From positions 1 to 37,532 of the forward strand of contig JACWAE010000085.1 of the NCBI GenBank assembly GCA_014874385.1: DNA of 37,532 nucleotides. The letters run 5' to 3'. A program made the translations under genes and the position numbers. The DNA comes from Dehalococcoidia bacterium. Lineage in GTDB: Bacteria; Chloroflexota; Dehalococcoidia; SZUA-161. Shown piece after piece: positions 24,342 through 34,393 of the stretch (its first letter is position 1; every line of letters begins with the position of its first letter). Below the pieces are notes generated by a model. It saw only the letters and a list, made by a program, of their open reading frames with translations. It was not told the origin of the DNA and did no database searches.

Positions 24342-25592
24342 ATGATGAATGAAAAAATCACGGTTGTAGGACTGAATCATAAGACGGCACCGGTTTCCCT
24401 TCGGGAGAGAGTAGCCTTAAGCCCAGGCCTTCTGAATGAGGCGCTGCAAACGCTCTCTAAATATATGAGCCAGGGTGTTATTCTCTCTACCTGTAACCGC
24501 ACAGAAGTATATACCATATGCAGTACACAATCTTCTCCCGGCAAGGCCCTTGAATTTCTCAGTGCTCACAGCGGAATACCGGCGGAGGAACTCACGCCCC
24601 ACCTTTACACCCTGGGGGAGGAAGAAGCGGTGAACCACCTTTTCCGTGTGGCAGCCGGGCTGGAGTCCATGATACTGGGTGAATACGAGGTACTGGGACA
24701 GGTGAGACGGGCATTGGAGGAGGCCGAGAGTAGCGACCTCGTTGTTTATCCCGTGCTCGAACTTTTTCAGCAGGCAGTTAGAGTGGGCAGAAAGGTACGG
24801 GAGGAGACCGATATAAGCAAAAATGCCGCCTCCGTTAGTTCGGCAGCAGTGATGCTGGCGAAAAAATTATTTGGCGACCTGGAGCACCGTAAGGTATTGC
24901 TGATTGGTGCTGGCGAGGCCGGAACGCTGGTAGCCAAGGCGCTGGTCAAGGTTGGGGCATGCCAGGTTACAGTGGCTAACCGCTCCTACTCTAAGTCAGC
25001 CGCTCTGGCGGCTGAGGTGAAAGGTGCCGCTATCCCCTTCCACCAGCTAAGTGAGGCGCTGAGCCAGGCCGATATCCTGATCAGTTGCAGTGCAGCTCCT
25101 CACTACATCATCAAGCCCCCCATTGTTCGCCAGGTGATGGGAGCACGCCCATCGCGTCCACTCATGGCTATCGATATCGCTGTCCCCTGTGACATAGACC
25201 CTGAGGTGAAGAATATAGAGGGGGTCACTTTGTATAACATAGATGACCTCAGCTCGGTAGCGGAGGTGAACCGTCAGCTCAGGGAGCAGGAAACAGAGAA
25301 GGCAACAGCCATCATTGAGGCTGAAGTGAGCAAGTTTATGGACTGGCGCAACACGCGGGATATGGCACCCATTATCAAGGCACTGGTAGACAAGGCTGAG
25401 GTGATACGCACCACTCAACTGTCCAGAGCCCTGGGAGAAATCCCTGACCTATCCGCAGAGGATAGGGGGCGTCTGGATGCCATGACGCGAGCCATAGTCA
25501 AAAATCTGCTGCACAAACCTATCTACTATCTCAAGAAACAAAATGGGCATAATATTCAGGCTATTAAGGAAATTTTCGACCTAGAGGTCTAA
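24342..25592 (+). CDS. hemA: Glutamyl-tRNA reductase
   Basis: A 416-residue glutamyl-tRNA reductase, making glutamate-1-semialdehyde from Glu-tRNA(Glu) with NADPH, the first committed step of tetrapyrrole synthesis. The catalytic Cys51 lies in STCNRTEVY. GLESMILGEYEVLGQVR is the conserved substrate-binding segment, and LIGAGEAGTLVAKAL (about residue 187 on) is the NADPH site. The C-terminal dimerisation helix is present, so the length is normal. Two ATGs (24342, 24345) are possible starts; there is no strong ribosome site, and translational coupling with sirC two bases upstream is likely. Confidence 0.96.
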   Translation: MMNEKITVVGLNHKTAPVSLRERVALSPGLLNEALQTLSKYMSQGVILSTCNRTEVYTICSTQSSPGKALEFLSAHSGIPAEELTPHLYTLGEEEAVNHLFRVAAGLESMILGEYEVLGQVRRALEEAESSDLVVYPVLELFQQAVRVGRKVREETDISKNAASVSSAAVMLAKKLFGDLEHRKVLLIGAGEAGTLVAKALVKVGACQVTVANRSYSKSAALAAEVKGAAIPFHQLSEALSQADILISCSAAPHYIIKPPIVRQVMGARPSRPLMAIDIAVPCDIDPEVKNIEGVTLYNIDDLSSVAEVNRQLREQETEKATAIIEAEVSKFMDWRNTRDMAPIIKALVDKAEVIRTTQLSRALGEIPDLSAEDRGRLDAMTRAIVKNLLHKPIYYLKKQNGHNIQAIKEIFDLEV

Positions 25593-25596
25593 TAGT

Positions 25597-26538
25597 TTGG
25601 CAGCAGCAAAGCGGCTGGTAGTCGGTTCCAGGGGTAGCAGGCTCGCAGTGATACAAGCAGAGGAGCTCATGGGGCAACTGAGGAATGCAGTGCCCCAGCT
25701 TGAACTCAGCCTCGTTAAGATAAGAACACAGGGCGATAGAGACCGCAAATCCCCCCTCAGCCAAATAGGTGGACGTGGAGTCTTCGTAAAGGAACTGGAA
25801 GACGCCTTGCTCAGGGGCAAGATAGATGTGGCGGTGCATAGTCTTAAGGATATGCCCAGCCAGCTTGACCCCGGGCTTCAATTGGCAGCGGTGCCAGTGC
25901 GACATGACCCGCGGGACGCCCTGGTCTCAGGCTCGGGCAAGACTCTGTCCCAATTACCTTCTGGGGCCCGTATTGGTACCGGCAGCCAGCGACGTGCTCT
26001 GGAATTGCAGGCCTTCCGTCCCGACCTCAAGGCATGCCCGTTGAGAGGTAATATCGATACCCGGGTGAGCAAGGTATGCCTTGGGGAGTTAGATGGAGTT
26101 ATCGTCGCCGCTGCTGCTCTGGAACGTATGGGGTGGCGAGACAAAGTGACCGAATACTTACCTATCGAGGTTTTTTTGCCCGCAGCATGCCAGGGAGCAC
26201 TGGGAGTAGAAATGAGAGCGGGAGACGGAGCAGCAGCGGCAACAGTAGCTTTGGTGAACGATGAAGTTAGCTGGCAGACTACTGCTGCTGAGCGAGCATT
26301 CCTGCGCACCCTGGGTGGCGGCTGTCGGTCTGCCATAGCCGCTATGGCGCGCGTGGAAGGCGATACTCTGCACATAGAGGGGATGGTAGCGGGATTGCTA
26401 TCGAGCAAGACCGTCAGAGCAAAACTAGCGGGCTCACCGCAGACGCCCGAGGAACTTGGTAAAAAGCTGGCTCAGAAGCTGTTGGATATGGGCGCTGGAA
26501 AGCTTATTGAGGAGGCGCTGCTATCTACGAATCAGTGA
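25597..26538 (+). CDS. hemC: Porphobilinogen deaminase (hydroxymethylbilane synthase)
   Basis: A 313-residue HemC, which joins four porphobilinogens into hydroxymethylbilane. Conserved segments include VGSRGSRLAVIQAEEL, HSLKDMPSQL and RIGTGSQRRALELQ, with Cys243 in GGGCRSAIA as the dipyrromethane cofactor attachment site. The start is a TTG behind GAGGT, four bases after the hemA stop. It overlaps the next gene by four bases (GTGA). Length and motifs are complete. Confidence 0.95.
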   Translation: MAAAKRLVVGSRGSRLAVIQAEELMGQLRNAVPQLELSLVKIRTQGDRDRKSPLSQIGGRGVFVKELEDALLRGKIDVAVHSLKDMPSQLDPGLQLAAVPVRHDPRDALVSGSGKTLSQLPSGARIGTGSQRRALELQAFRPDLKACPLRGNIDTRVSKVCLGELDGVIVAAAALERMGWRDKVTEYLPIEVFLPAACQGALGVEMRAGDGAAAATVALVNDEVSWQTTAAERAFLRTLGGGCRSAIAAMARVEGDTLHIEGMVAGLLSSKTVRAKLAGSPQTPEELGKKLAQKLLDMGAGKLIEEALLSTNQ

Positions 26539-28061
26539 GAGGCAAAGTATATCTGGTGGGTGCCGGGCCTGGAGACCCTGAACTCATCACACTCAAGGCT
26601 GCCAGGTGTCTGGCTGAGGCCGATGTTGTCATCTACGACAGGTTAGTAGACAACCGTCTGCTCGAAGGGGTTCCGGCTAAGGCGGAATTGATATACGTTG
26701 GCAAGAAAGCGGGATACCACACCCTTAAACAGCCCGAAATAAACCAGCTTCTGGTAAACAAGGCTAAAGAGGGCAAGATCGTAGTGAGACTCAAAGGGGG
26801 AGACCCCTTTCTCCTGGGACGCGGTGGTGAAGAGGCTGAGGCTCTGGCAGATGACAATATCCCCTTCGAAGTAGTCCCCGGTGTCACTTCCGCAACCGCG
26901 GTGCCCGCTTACGCTGGCATACCTGTCACCCACCGCAGTTTTGCTTCGTCATTAGCTATAATCACAGGGCATGAAGACCCCACCAAGGGTAACTCCAGCA
27001 TTGCTTGGGATAAGCTGGCCACCGGTGTTGACACCCTGGTTTTCCTTATGGGGATGAGCAATCTGGCGCAGATAGCCGATGAGTTGATAAAGAACGGTCG
27101 TTCACCATCAACCCCGGTCGCTGTCATTCGAGAGGGCACCACCCCTCGCCAGCAGACTCTGGTGGGCACGATTGCCGATATTGCTGCCAAAGCCGCCAAC
27201 AGCGGTATTGAGTCCCCGGCGCTGATCGTGGTCGGAGATGTAGTGAGGCTCAGGGAGCGATTGCGCTGGTTCGATAAGCAACCCCTCTTCGGTAAGCGGG
27301 TGCTGGTGACCAGGACAAAAAAACAGGCCAGCGTCCTGAGCCAACTCCTTGCCCGTCACGGTGCCCTGACGGTGGAGTTGCCCACCATTGAGATAGAGGT
27401 TATCCCTGACAACAAAGAGCTTGACCGGGCTATTGCTCACTTGCCAGACTACTCATGGCTTATCTTCACTAGCGCCAATAGCGTCGAAATCTTTTTCGCA
27501 CGTCTGCGCGCGCTCGGGCGTGATGCGAGGGAATTGGGGAAAACCAAATTATGCGCAATCGGCCCCGCTACCGCCGCTGCCCTGGAGCGCTTCGGACTCA
27601 TATCTGACCGCATCCCCCAGGAATATGTAAGCGAGGCTATAGCAGAGAGCTTTCAGAACGAAGACATATCAGGCAAGCGTATCCTCCTGCCACGAGCTGC
27701 GGGTGCCGCGCCTGAATTGGTTACCAAGCTCGGTCAACTTGGAGCCGAGGTGAATGAGATAGCCATCTATCGAGCCGTTTTACCTGAAGCAGACACAGAC
27801 GGCAGCAAAAAAATGCTGCTTGCGGGTGAGATTGACATCACCACCTTTACCAGTTCGTCCACAGTTGAACATCTGGTTTCCCTGCTCGGCTCTAAGTGGG
27901 AAGCTGTGAACCAGACCAGGGTTGCCTGTATCGGTCCTGTCACAGCGGCAACTGCTGCCAGGCTGGGTGTGCGCGTAGATGTGGTAGCGAAAGAGCATAC
28001 TATACCTGGCCTGGTTCAAGCCCTAATCGAGGACTGCCGAAAGGGCAAGGAGGTTTCCTAG
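26535..28061 (+). CDS. cobA-hemD: Fused uroporphyrinogen-III C-methyltransferase / uroporphyrinogen-III synthase
   Basis: A 508-residue fusion. Residues 1-245 are a SAM-dependent SUMT (CobA/CysG-C) with [32 protein letters not shown] and [26 protein letters not shown] signatures; it methylates uroporphyrinogen III twice to precorrin-2. Residues about 260-505 are a uroporphyrinogen-III synthase (HemD) with [12 protein letters not shown] and [11 protein letters not shown]. The fusion joins ring closure directly to diversion toward siroheme, fitting a route in which siroheme is an obligatory heme intermediate. The GTG start overlaps the hemC stop, and hemB overlaps its stop by one base. Confidence 0.95.
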   Translation: MRGKVYLVGAGPGDPELITLKAARCLAEADVVIYDRLVDNRLLEGVPAKAELIYVGKKAGYHTLKQPEINQLLVNKAKEGKIVVRLKGGDPFLLGRGGEEAEALADDNIPFEVVPGVTSATAVPAYAGIPVTHRSFASSLAIITGHEDPTKGNSSIAWDKLATGVDTLVFLMGMSNLAQIADELIKNGRSPSTPVAVIREGTTPRQQTLVGTIADIAAKAANSGIESPALIVVGDVVRLRERLRWFDKQPLFGKRVLVTRTKKQASVLSQLLARHGALTVELPTIEIEVIPDNKELDRAIAHLPDYSWLIFTSANSVEIFFARLRALGRDARELGKTKLCAIGPATAAALERFGLISDRIPQEYVSEAIAESFQNEDISGKRILLPRAAGAAPELVTKLGQLGAEVNEIAIYRAVLPEADTDGSKKMLLAGEIDITTFTSSSTVEHLVSLLGSKWEAVNQTRVACIGPVTAATAARLGVRVDVVAKEHTIPGLVQALIEDCRKGKEVS

Positions 28062-29050
28062 TGGCTTCATTTCCTCAGCTTAGACTTCGCCGCCTGCGCC
28101 GCACCGATGCACTCAGAGAAATGCTGCGAGAGACCAGAGTACACCTGACCGATCTTATCTATCCTCTGTTCGTCGTGCCCGGACGCGGCGTCAAGAGGGA
28201 GATTCCCTCTCTTCCAGATAATTTCCATTTCTCCGCTGACATTCTGGCCAAAGAGGCAGAGGGCATAGCAAAGCTGGGCATCCCGGCAATACTGCTCTTC
28301 GGCTTACCTAAAACCAAGGATAAGACAGGCTCCGGTGCCTACAGCGCGCGAGGAGTTGTCCAGAAGGCAATTAGAGAGATTAAGCGGGCTGTGCCGGAAC
28401 TGGTCATAGTCACCGATGTCTGTCTTTGCGAGTATACCGAGCACGGGCACTGCGGGGTCGTAGTAGATGGGCATGTGGACAATGACGCAACGCTGGAGCT
28501 TATAGCTCGAACTGCCCTGTCACATGCCGAAGCAGGGGCTGATATGGTAGCACCTTCCGCCATGATGGATGGACAGGTGGCTGCCATCCGCAGCGAACTG
28601 GATGCCAATGGATTTAAGGACACTATTATCCTGTCCTACGCAGCCAAATATGCCTCAGCCTTCTACGGACCTTTTCGGGAAGCGGCTGAGTGTGCTCCGC
28701 GCTTCGGTGACCGCCGCTCCTACCAGCTCGACCCGCCAAACATGCGCCAGGCTTTGCACGAGGTGGAGCTGGATATACAGGAGGGGGCTGATATCATTAT
28801 GGTCAAACCGGCGCTTGCCTATCTGGATATCATCGCCCACGTGCGATATCGTTTCCACTATCCTGTAGCCGCCTACAATGTCAGCGGCGAGTTCGCCATG
28901 GTCAAGGCAGCAGCCCAAAAAGGCTGGCTCGATGAGGAAGCCTGCGTCAGGGAGATACTCACGGCGATAAAGAGGGCAGGCGCAGACCTCATCATCACCT
29001 ACCATGCAAAGGAGGCAGCCCGTTGGCTGAAATCGGGCAAACAAATATAG
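28061..29050 (+). CDS. hemB: Porphobilinogen synthase (delta-aminolevulinate dehydratase)
   Basis: A 329-residue HemB condensing two aminolevulinates to porphobilinogen. The start is the GTG at 28061, sharing one base with the cobA-hemD stop, with AAGGAGG seven bases before it; an in-frame upstream ATG would lie inside the previous gene. Catalytic lysines are Lys196 (SYAAKYAS) and Lys249 (MVKPAL). The segment [14 protein letters not shown] carries the three cysteines of the zinc-dependent type. It overlaps hemL by 28 bases. Confidence 0.95.
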   Translation: MASFPQLRLRRLRRTDALREMLRETRVHLTDLIYPLFVVPGRGVKREIPSLPDNFHFSADILAKEAEGIAKLGIPAILLFGLPKTKDKTGSGAYSARGVVQKAIREIKRAVPELVIVTDVCLCEYTEHGHCGVVVDGHVDNDATLELIARTALSHAEAGADMVAPSAMMDGQVAAIRSELDANGFKDTIILSYAAKYASAFYGPFREAAECAPRFGDRRSYQLDPPNMRQALHEVELDIQEGADIIMVKPALAYLDIIAHVRYRFHYPVAAYNVSGEFAMVKAAAQKGWLDEEACVREILTAIKRAGADLIITYHAKEAARWLKSGKQI

Positions 29051-30348
29051 AGGCGAGACTCAATAGAAGGGGCTCCGACAAGCTGTTCGCCGAGGCAAAG
29101 CACTATATTCCCGGCGGAGTCGACAGCCCGGTGAGGGCCTTCCGTGCCGTGGGCGGCAGACCGCTCTTCATCAGTAAGGGGCAGGGGTCTCATATCTACG
29201 ATGTTGACGGCAACGCCTTCATAGACTACGTCTGCTCCTGGGGACCGCTTATCCTGGGCCATGCCCACCCCCGAATAGTCGCTGCTCTAAATAACGTCAT
29301 AGAAAAGGGGACTAGCTTCGGTGCGCCTACAGAAAGAGAAACCATCCTCGCCAAAATGATAACCAGCGCCATGCCTTCTATACAACTCGTGCGCTTTGTC
29401 AATTCAGGCACAGAAGCTACTATGAGCGCCCTGCGGCTGGCACGAGCCTTCACAGACAGGGATAAGATACTGAAGTTCTCCGGCTGTTACCACGGACACT
29501 CCGACAGCCTTCTGGCTAAAGCAGGGTCAGGCATTACGACCTTAGGTCTGCCCGACAGCGCCGGCGTGACGAAGGCTTATACCAGGAACACCATAGTTGC
29601 AGCCTATAATAACCTGGAAGGGGTAAAGAGGATTTTCAACCGCCATGGCAGACAGATAGCAGCTATCATCATCGAGCCGGTGGCAGCCAACATGGGGGTA
29701 GTGCTGCCCCAGCCCGGTTTCTTAGAGGGCTTGCGCCGTATTTCTGCTGACAACGGTAGCTTGCTTATCTTCGATGAAGTTATCACCGGCTTCCGCATTG
29801 CTTATGGGGGAGCCCAGAGCATATATGGGGTGACACCCGACCTGACCTGCCTAGGCAAGATTATCGGGGGAGGCTTACCCGTAGGTGCCTATGGCGGTCG
29901 AAAAGATATCATGGAGCTGGTAGCTCCGCTCGGGCCCGTATACCAGGCTGGCACCCTGTCCGGCAATCCTTTAGCTATGGCTGCCGGCATCGAGGCCCTG
30001 AGCATTCTGAGTGAACCAGGCACCTATGAGAAGTTAGATGCGCGAACTACCCTGCTGGCTCAGAGTCTGGAAAGAGCAGCAGCAAAGGCTGGAGTTAGAC
30101 TGTCAGTCACCCGGGCAGGCTCTATGCTAACCCCTTTCTTCAACCTCAGCGATGTGACCGACTACGACTCAGCCCTATCTTCAGACACAGCTCTCTATGC
30201 CCGTTTCTTCAATCACATGCTGGAGCAAGGTGTCTATCTACCCCCATCACAATTTGAAGCAGTTTTCGTCTCTCTAGCCCATACCGAGGAAGATATTGAT
30301 AAAACGCTCGCTGCAGCTTCTTTAGCTTTTGGTGCCTGTGGAGCATGA
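29023..30348 (+). CDS. hemL: Glutamate-1-semialdehyde 2,1-aminomutase
   Basis: A 441-residue PLP enzyme converting glutamate-1-semialdehyde to aminolevulinate. PLP lysine Lys279 lies in [16 protein letters not shown]. The conserved [12 protein letters not shown] near residue 30, [16 protein letters not shown] and [16 protein letters not shown] are present. The start is a TTG at 29023, 28 bases inside hemB, with AGGAGG seven bases before it, so coupling with hemB is likely. It ends the heme block; the ccm block starts 164 bases later. Confidence 0.95.
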   Translation: MAEIGQTNIEARLNRRGSDKLFAEAKHYIPGGVDSPVRAFRAVGGRPLFISKGQGSHIYDVDGNAFIDYVCSWGPLILGHAHPRIVAALNNVIEKGTSFGAPTERETILAKMITSAMPSIQLVRFVNSGTEATMSALRLARAFTDRDKILKFSGCYHGHSDSLLAKAGSGITTLGLPDSAGVTKAYTRNTIVAAYNNLEGVKRIFNRHGRQIAAIIIEPVAANMGVVLPQPGFLEGLRRISADNGSLLIFDEVITGFRIAYGGAQSIYGVTPDLTCLGKIIGGGLPVGAYGGRKDIMELVAPLGPVYQAGTLSGNPLAMAAGIEALSILSEPGTYEKLDARTTLLAQSLERAAAKAGVRLSVTRAGSMLTPFFNLSDVTDYDSALSSDTALYARFFNHMLEQGVYLPPSQFEAVFVSLAHTEEDIDKTLAAASLAFGACGA

Positions 30349-30473
30349 GGCATGTTTGGAAGCTTTTAAGCCTCTTCCTCCAAGACAGAGCTTTCCTGAG
30401 CGAAGCCGTTGCCCCGCAGTTGGCTCCAATTAAAAAGCAGCATAGAAGTGGTGCCAGTGAACTGACTTTATAG

Positions 30474-30496
30474 CTCCCCTGCAAAAGGCCGGGGAG
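30474..30496 (+). promoter_or_regulatory. Hairpin adjoining the ccmE ribosome site
   Basis: CTCCCC (30474-30479) pairs with GGGGAG (30491-30496). The last base adjoins the GGAGGTGA ribosome site (30496-30503) of ccmE, so the fold could limit access of ribosomes. The rest of the 164-base hemL-ccmE spacer shows no clear promoter. Confidence 0.3.
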
Positions 30497-30512
30497 GAGG
30501 TGAAGATGAAGG

Positions 30513-30950
30513 ATGAAGGAAACGCAAACGGAGCAGGTGCCCCGTAGGAAGAACATTCCACTGCTGAAGAGAAAGCGGTTTATCTTCGCCGGGGCAATAG
30601 TGTTGATGGCTATAGCCTTTCTGGCCTATATAGGTATAAGCCATTTCGCAACATACGACATTACTGTGAGCCAATTCGTGGCAAAAGCTGATTCCTTATC
30701 CGGCAAAGAGGTACGGGTAGTCGGTCAGGTCGTTCCTGGTTCTGTGAACCAGGATACCAAGAATTTCATACTCAGTTTCACCATTGCTGATGGTAATGTA
30801 AGCCTTCCCGTCGTCTATCAGGGCGTTGTACCCGATACATTCAAGGAGGGCACTGATATTGTGGTGGAAGGTAAAAGCGACCAGCAGGGAGTGTTTCATG
30901 CAAGCCAACTAATCACCAAGTGCCCGTCGAAATACGAGCCTTCGGGTTAG
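30513..30950 (+). CDS. ccmE: CcmE heme chaperone, CxxxY type
   Basis: A 145-residue periplasmic heme chaperone with one N-terminal membrane anchor (about residues 23-46) and the OB-fold core (VRVVGQVVPGSV, FTIADGNVSLPVVYQGVVPDTFKEG). In the usual CcmE, heme is bound covalently by a histidine in HxxxY. Here the corresponding site reads KCPSKYEP with Cys137 and Tyr141, the CxxxY variant known from archaea and Desulfovibrio. The ATG is preceded by GGAGGTGA. It opens the ccmEFABCD block. The assignment is firm and the variant motif is directly visible. Confidence 0.94.
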   Translation: MKETQTEQVPRRKNIPLLKRKRFIFAGAIVLMAIAFLAYIGISHFATYDITVSQFVAKADSLSGKEVRVVGQVVPGSVNQDTKNFILSFTIADGNVSLPVVYQGVVPDTFKEGTDIVVEGKSDQQGVFHASQLITKCPSKYEPSG

Positions 30951-30983
30951 TTTTGTCCATGCAGTATAAACAGGAGTTGGTCT

Positions 30984-32972
30984 GTGGCTGATATCGGTTA
31001 TATAGCGTTAGCTCTAGGCTTTTTTGTTTGTATCTGCTCAACAATCGCCTTATTTTGGGGGCAGATGAGGAAAGACTCGAAGCTGACAGCCAGCGCTCAA
31101 ATCGGCGTATTTGTTGTCTTCGGGTTGGTTACCTTGTCTGCGATAGTCCTCATTTACGCCCTGATAACCCACGATTTTCAGCTAGAGTATGTTGCCTCCT
31201 ATACCAGCCGCGATATGTCCTGGCCCTACCTTTTCAGTGCCTTCTGGGCCGGTAATGCCGGCTCGCTGCTATTGTGGGGGTGGTTACTCACCTTCTTTGC
31301 AGTGGCCATGGTGCTCTGGAGAAGAAAGACTACTAAAGAGCTGCTCCCTTACGCTTCATCAGTGGTGATGCTGACTGCTGCCTTCTTTCTACTGCTGCTC
31401 ACTTTCATTGTCAACCCGTTCGCGAAGCTATCTGTGGCACCGACTGATGGCAATGGACTGAACCCATTGCTGCAAAACTCGGGAATGATTTTCCATCCCC
31501 CGGCTCTATTAGCCGGATTCGCCGCATTGGCGCTTCCCTTCGCTTTTGCTATGGCTGCCCTGATAGCCAAGAGAAAAGACCGTGACTGGCTGGTCGATCT
31601 GAGACGTTGGACATTGATTGCCTGGATATTCCTGAGTGTAGGCAATGTGCTGGGAGCCTGGTGGGCTTACGTCGAACTCGGGTGGGGTGGATACTGGGGC
31701 TGGGACCCTGTAGAGAACATGTCATTTATACCCTGGGTGGTAACAACAGCCCTGCTTCACTCCATAATCCTGCAGCGTACAAAAGGGGAAAATAGACTTT
31801 GGACTATCGGGCTAGCCATTGTTGCTTTCAACCTGGCCATCCTCGCTACCTTCATCACCCGAACCGATGTGCTGTCCTCGGTACATGCCTTCAGCAATAC
31901 AGGTATAGGGCCCGCATTACTTGGCTTCCTGGGATTGTGTCTGATTATTCCTTTGGTTTTGCTCTATAGCCGACGCCACCTTCTCAAGAGTGACCAGACA
32001 CCAGGCCCCACCCTCTCCAAAGAAAACGGTTTTCAAGCCATCAACATCATTTTCATTGCGGTTTCCGCTATTGTTCTAATAGCAACACTATTTCCCCTCA
32101 TCTCCCAACTGGCAGGAGGGGGTAAAGCCAACCTGGGACCTTCCTTCTACAATATAGTAGTCGGACCTATCTTCCTGGTGATAATCCTGCTCATCGGAAT
32201 CTGCACCCTCATAGGATGGCGACATGAAGCAGCCCTGACCTTGCTGCGAAGATTAAGCCTTCCACTGATAATATCCTTCATACTGGGTATAACACTGGCG
32301 CTTGCCACATCGATAGCAGGCTGGGTTGCATCTTCTTTTGCTTTGTGTGCCTTCGCAGCCTGCACTATTTTTATTGAGGCATACCGCATGATAAAAGCGC
32401 GGAGCCAGGCAAGGGGTGAGAACCCTATCAAAGCGCTCGCAGGGTCACTGAGCGGCAGCAGAATGCGGTACGGCGCGATGCTAATCCACCTGGGTATCAT
32501 CCTTATTGCTGTCGGCGTTATCGGATCTTCTGCCTTGACAACACAGAAGGATGTCTCACTTTCCCCTGGAGGGTCAACAACCCTGAACCAATATACTCTG
32601 ACCTATGATGACCTGCAGAGTCGCTCCACGCCTTCCACATATGATGTGAGAGCCATCCTGTCTGTGCAAAATAGCGGGCACATCATTGGTCAACTCACGC
32701 CCGAGAAGGTATTTTACCTCAGCTATGCGCAACCGGTGACCAAGGTCGCCATCCACTCTACTTTGCGCGAAGATTTATACGTCATTCTGGCCGGGTGGAG
32801 CAACGATAACACTGCCCAATTTACCATAATGGTCAGACCTGCTGTAAAATGGATATGGATTGGCGGCGGATTCCTCATGCTGGGAGGTCTCATTGCCCTC
32901 TGGACACCAGGGAGGGCAAAACCTAAAACGCCCGGAAGGGGAAAAGGTTTGCCTGACCAAATGGATGCGTAA
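30984..32972 (+). CDS. ccmF: CcmF cytochrome c heme lyase
   Basis: A 662-residue polytopic membrane protein with the WWD heme-handling motif GWGGYWGWDPVENMSFIPW (about residues 231-249) and flanking histidines. CcmF transfers heme from CcmE to the CxxCH motifs of apocytochromes on the outside of the membrane. A C-terminal periplasmic domain (about 530-630) and a final helix are present. The start is a GTG with AGGAG about eight bases upstream. CcmH, CcmG and CcmI are not found after it, as in reduced (archaeal/Desulfovibrio-like) systems. Confidence 0.95.
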   Translation: MADIGYIALALGFFVCICSTIALFWGQMRKDSKLTASAQIGVFVVFGLVTLSAIVLIYALITHDFQLEYVASYTSRDMSWPYLFSAFWAGNAGSLLLWGWLLTFFAVAMVLWRRKTTKELLPYASSVVMLTAAFFLLLLTFIVNPFAKLSVAPTDGNGLNPLLQNSGMIFHPPALLAGFAALALPFAFAMAALIAKRKDRDWLVDLRRWTLIAWIFLSVGNVLGAWWAYVELGWGGYWGWDPVENMSFIPWVVTTALLHSIILQRTKGENRLWTIGLAIVAFNLAILATFITRTDVLSSVHAFSNTGIGPALLGFLGLCLIIPLVLLYSRRHLLKSDQTPGPTLSKENGFQAINIIFIAVSAIVLIATLFPLISQLAGGGKANLGPSFYNIVVGPIFLVIILLIGICTLIGWRHEAALTLLRRLSLPLIISFILGITLALATSIAGWVASSFALCAFAACTIFIEAYRMIKARSQARGENPIKALAGSLSGSRMRYGAMLIHLGIILIAVGVIGSSALTTQKDVSLSPGGSTTLNQYTLTYDDLQSRSTPSTYDVRAILSVQNSGHIIGQLTPEKVFYLSYAQPVTKVAIHSTLREDLYVILAGWSNDNTAQFTIMVRPAVKWIWIGGGFLMLGGLIALWTPGRAKPKTPGRGKGLPDQMDA

Positions 32973-32990
32973 CAGGAGTTCCGGTTAATA

Positions 32991-33725
32991 ATGAATGTTA
33001 TGGCTGCACAGACCGAAGGGTACGCTATAGAGGCTAAACGGTTGATTAAGAGCTATGGTGAGCATTACGCCCTCAGGGGCATAGACCTGAGCGTCAAATG
33101 GGGTGATTTCCTAGCCATCTTCGGCCCCAATGGAGCCGGGAAGACCACTTTACTCAAGGTGTTAGCCACCATAGTCAAACCCTCATCAGGCGATGTGTCA
33201 GTCGCCGGATTCAATTTGAGGGAAGACGGGGGCAAGGTCAGGCACCGAATCGGTGTAGTCTCCCACCAGACGCTGTTGTATGATGACTTAAGCGCTTATG
33301 AGAACCTGAGATTCTATGGTAAGATGTACGGGGTCCCCGACCTGAAAGATAAGATAAACCAACTGGTAGCGCAGGTTGGACTTGAATCTCGCCTGCATGA
33401 CCCCGTACGTACCCTGTCTCGTGGAATGCAGCAGCGGCTGGCTATCGCCCGTGCATTGATTCACGACCCGCCCATCCTGCTTCTCGATGAGCCGGGCACC
33501 GGCCTGGACCAACATGCGAACGCAATGCTTGCCAACATCATTATTTCCACACTCACCGGGCAACGCACCGTAATTATGACCACCCATAGTCTGGAACAGG
33601 GGGCAGCCCTGGGCAACCGTATAATGATTATGGCCGAAGGCAAGATTACTTACGAAGAGTCAAAGCAACTGGACATCAGCAGCCTTCGAGAAGTCTACTA
33701 CCAATATACCGGGGTGAAGAATTGA
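32991..33725 (+). CDS. ccmA: CcmA, heme-export ABC transporter ATP-binding subunit
   Basis: A 244-residue ABC ATPase with Walker A GPNGAGKTT (residues 45-53), signature LSRGMQQRLAIARAL and Walker B ILLLDEP, followed by the switch histidine in MTTHS. With CcmB and CcmC it releases holo-CcmE for heme delivery at the cytoplasmic face of the membrane. It begins 18 bases after ccmF and overlaps ccmB by four bases. The ATPase type is certain; the Ccm role rests on its neighbours. Confidence 0.93.
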   Translation: MNVMAAQTEGYAIEAKRLIKSYGEHYALRGIDLSVKWGDFLAIFGPNGAGKTTLLKVLATIVKPSSGDVSVAGFNLREDGGKVRHRIGVVSHQTLLYDDLSAYENLRFYGKMYGVPDLKDKINQLVAQVGLESRLHDPVRTLSRGMQQRLAIARALIHDPPILLLDEPGTGLDQHANAMLANIIISTLTGQRTVIMTTHSLEQGAALGNRIMIMAEGKITYEESKQLDISSLREVYYQYTGVKN

Positions 33726-34393
33726 GAAGTGCCGCTGGTAAAACTCTAGCCATAGTGTGGAAGGATATCACCTCTGAGATGCGAACAAAGGAGATTGCAA
33801 CCTCACTGGTTGCCTTCGCACTGCTTGTAATAGTAGTGGTCAGCTTCACCCTGGAGCCGGGCCAGAATACAAGCTCGATTGCTGCGGGTATTCTCTGGGT
33901 CGCCCTTACCTTTGCCGGGGTATTAGGCTTGAGCCGCTCTTTTGTCATAGAGAAGGACAAAGGTTGCCTTCAAGGGCTGATGTTATGTCCAGTAGATAGA
34001 AGTATTCTCTACCTGGGGAAAATGCTCAGTATCCTGGTCTTTATGATAGCGGTTGAGATAATCATACTACCTGTATTCATCGTTCTTCTCGACCAGTCAG
34101 GTTTCCCACCTCAACTGGCAGTCATTGCGCTTCTTGCCACCATTGGCTTTGCTGCTGTGGGGACATTGTTCTCAGCCATGGCAGTTAACACAAAAGCACG
34201 AGAGGTGATGATGCCCCTCCTCTTCCTTCCCGTAGCATCGCCGGTAATCATTGCAGCCATCAAATCCACCGGGCTGGTGCTGTCGGGTGAATCCTGGGGT
34301 GCTATAGCATCGTGGCTGGGAATTATGGCAGCTTTCGACGCAATCTTCCTGGCGGTCTCACCGCTGGTATTCGAGTTTGTAATCGAGGAATGA
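33722..34393 (+). CDS. ccmB: CcmB, heme-export ABC transporter membrane subunit
   Basis: A 223-residue protein with six predicted membrane helices; FTLEPGQNTSSIAAGILWVALTFAG and a conserved ARE(V)MMPLLFLPVASPVIIAA stretch are typical of CcmB. It is the channel partner of CcmA. The start is a TTG overlapping the ccmA stop codon (TTGA), and it overlaps ccmC by four bases (ATGA). No unusual residues are noticed. Confidence 0.93.
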   Translation: MRSAAGKTLAIVWKDITSEMRTKEIATSLVAFALLVIVVVSFTLEPGQNTSSIAAGILWVALTFAGVLGLSRSFVIEKDKGCLQGLMLCPVDRSILYLGKMLSILVFMIAVEIIILPVFIVLLDQSGFPPQLAVIALLATIGFAAVGTLFSAMAVNTKAREVMMPLLFLPVASPVIIAAIKSTGLVLSGESWGAIASWLGIMAAFDAIFLAVSPLVFEFVIEE

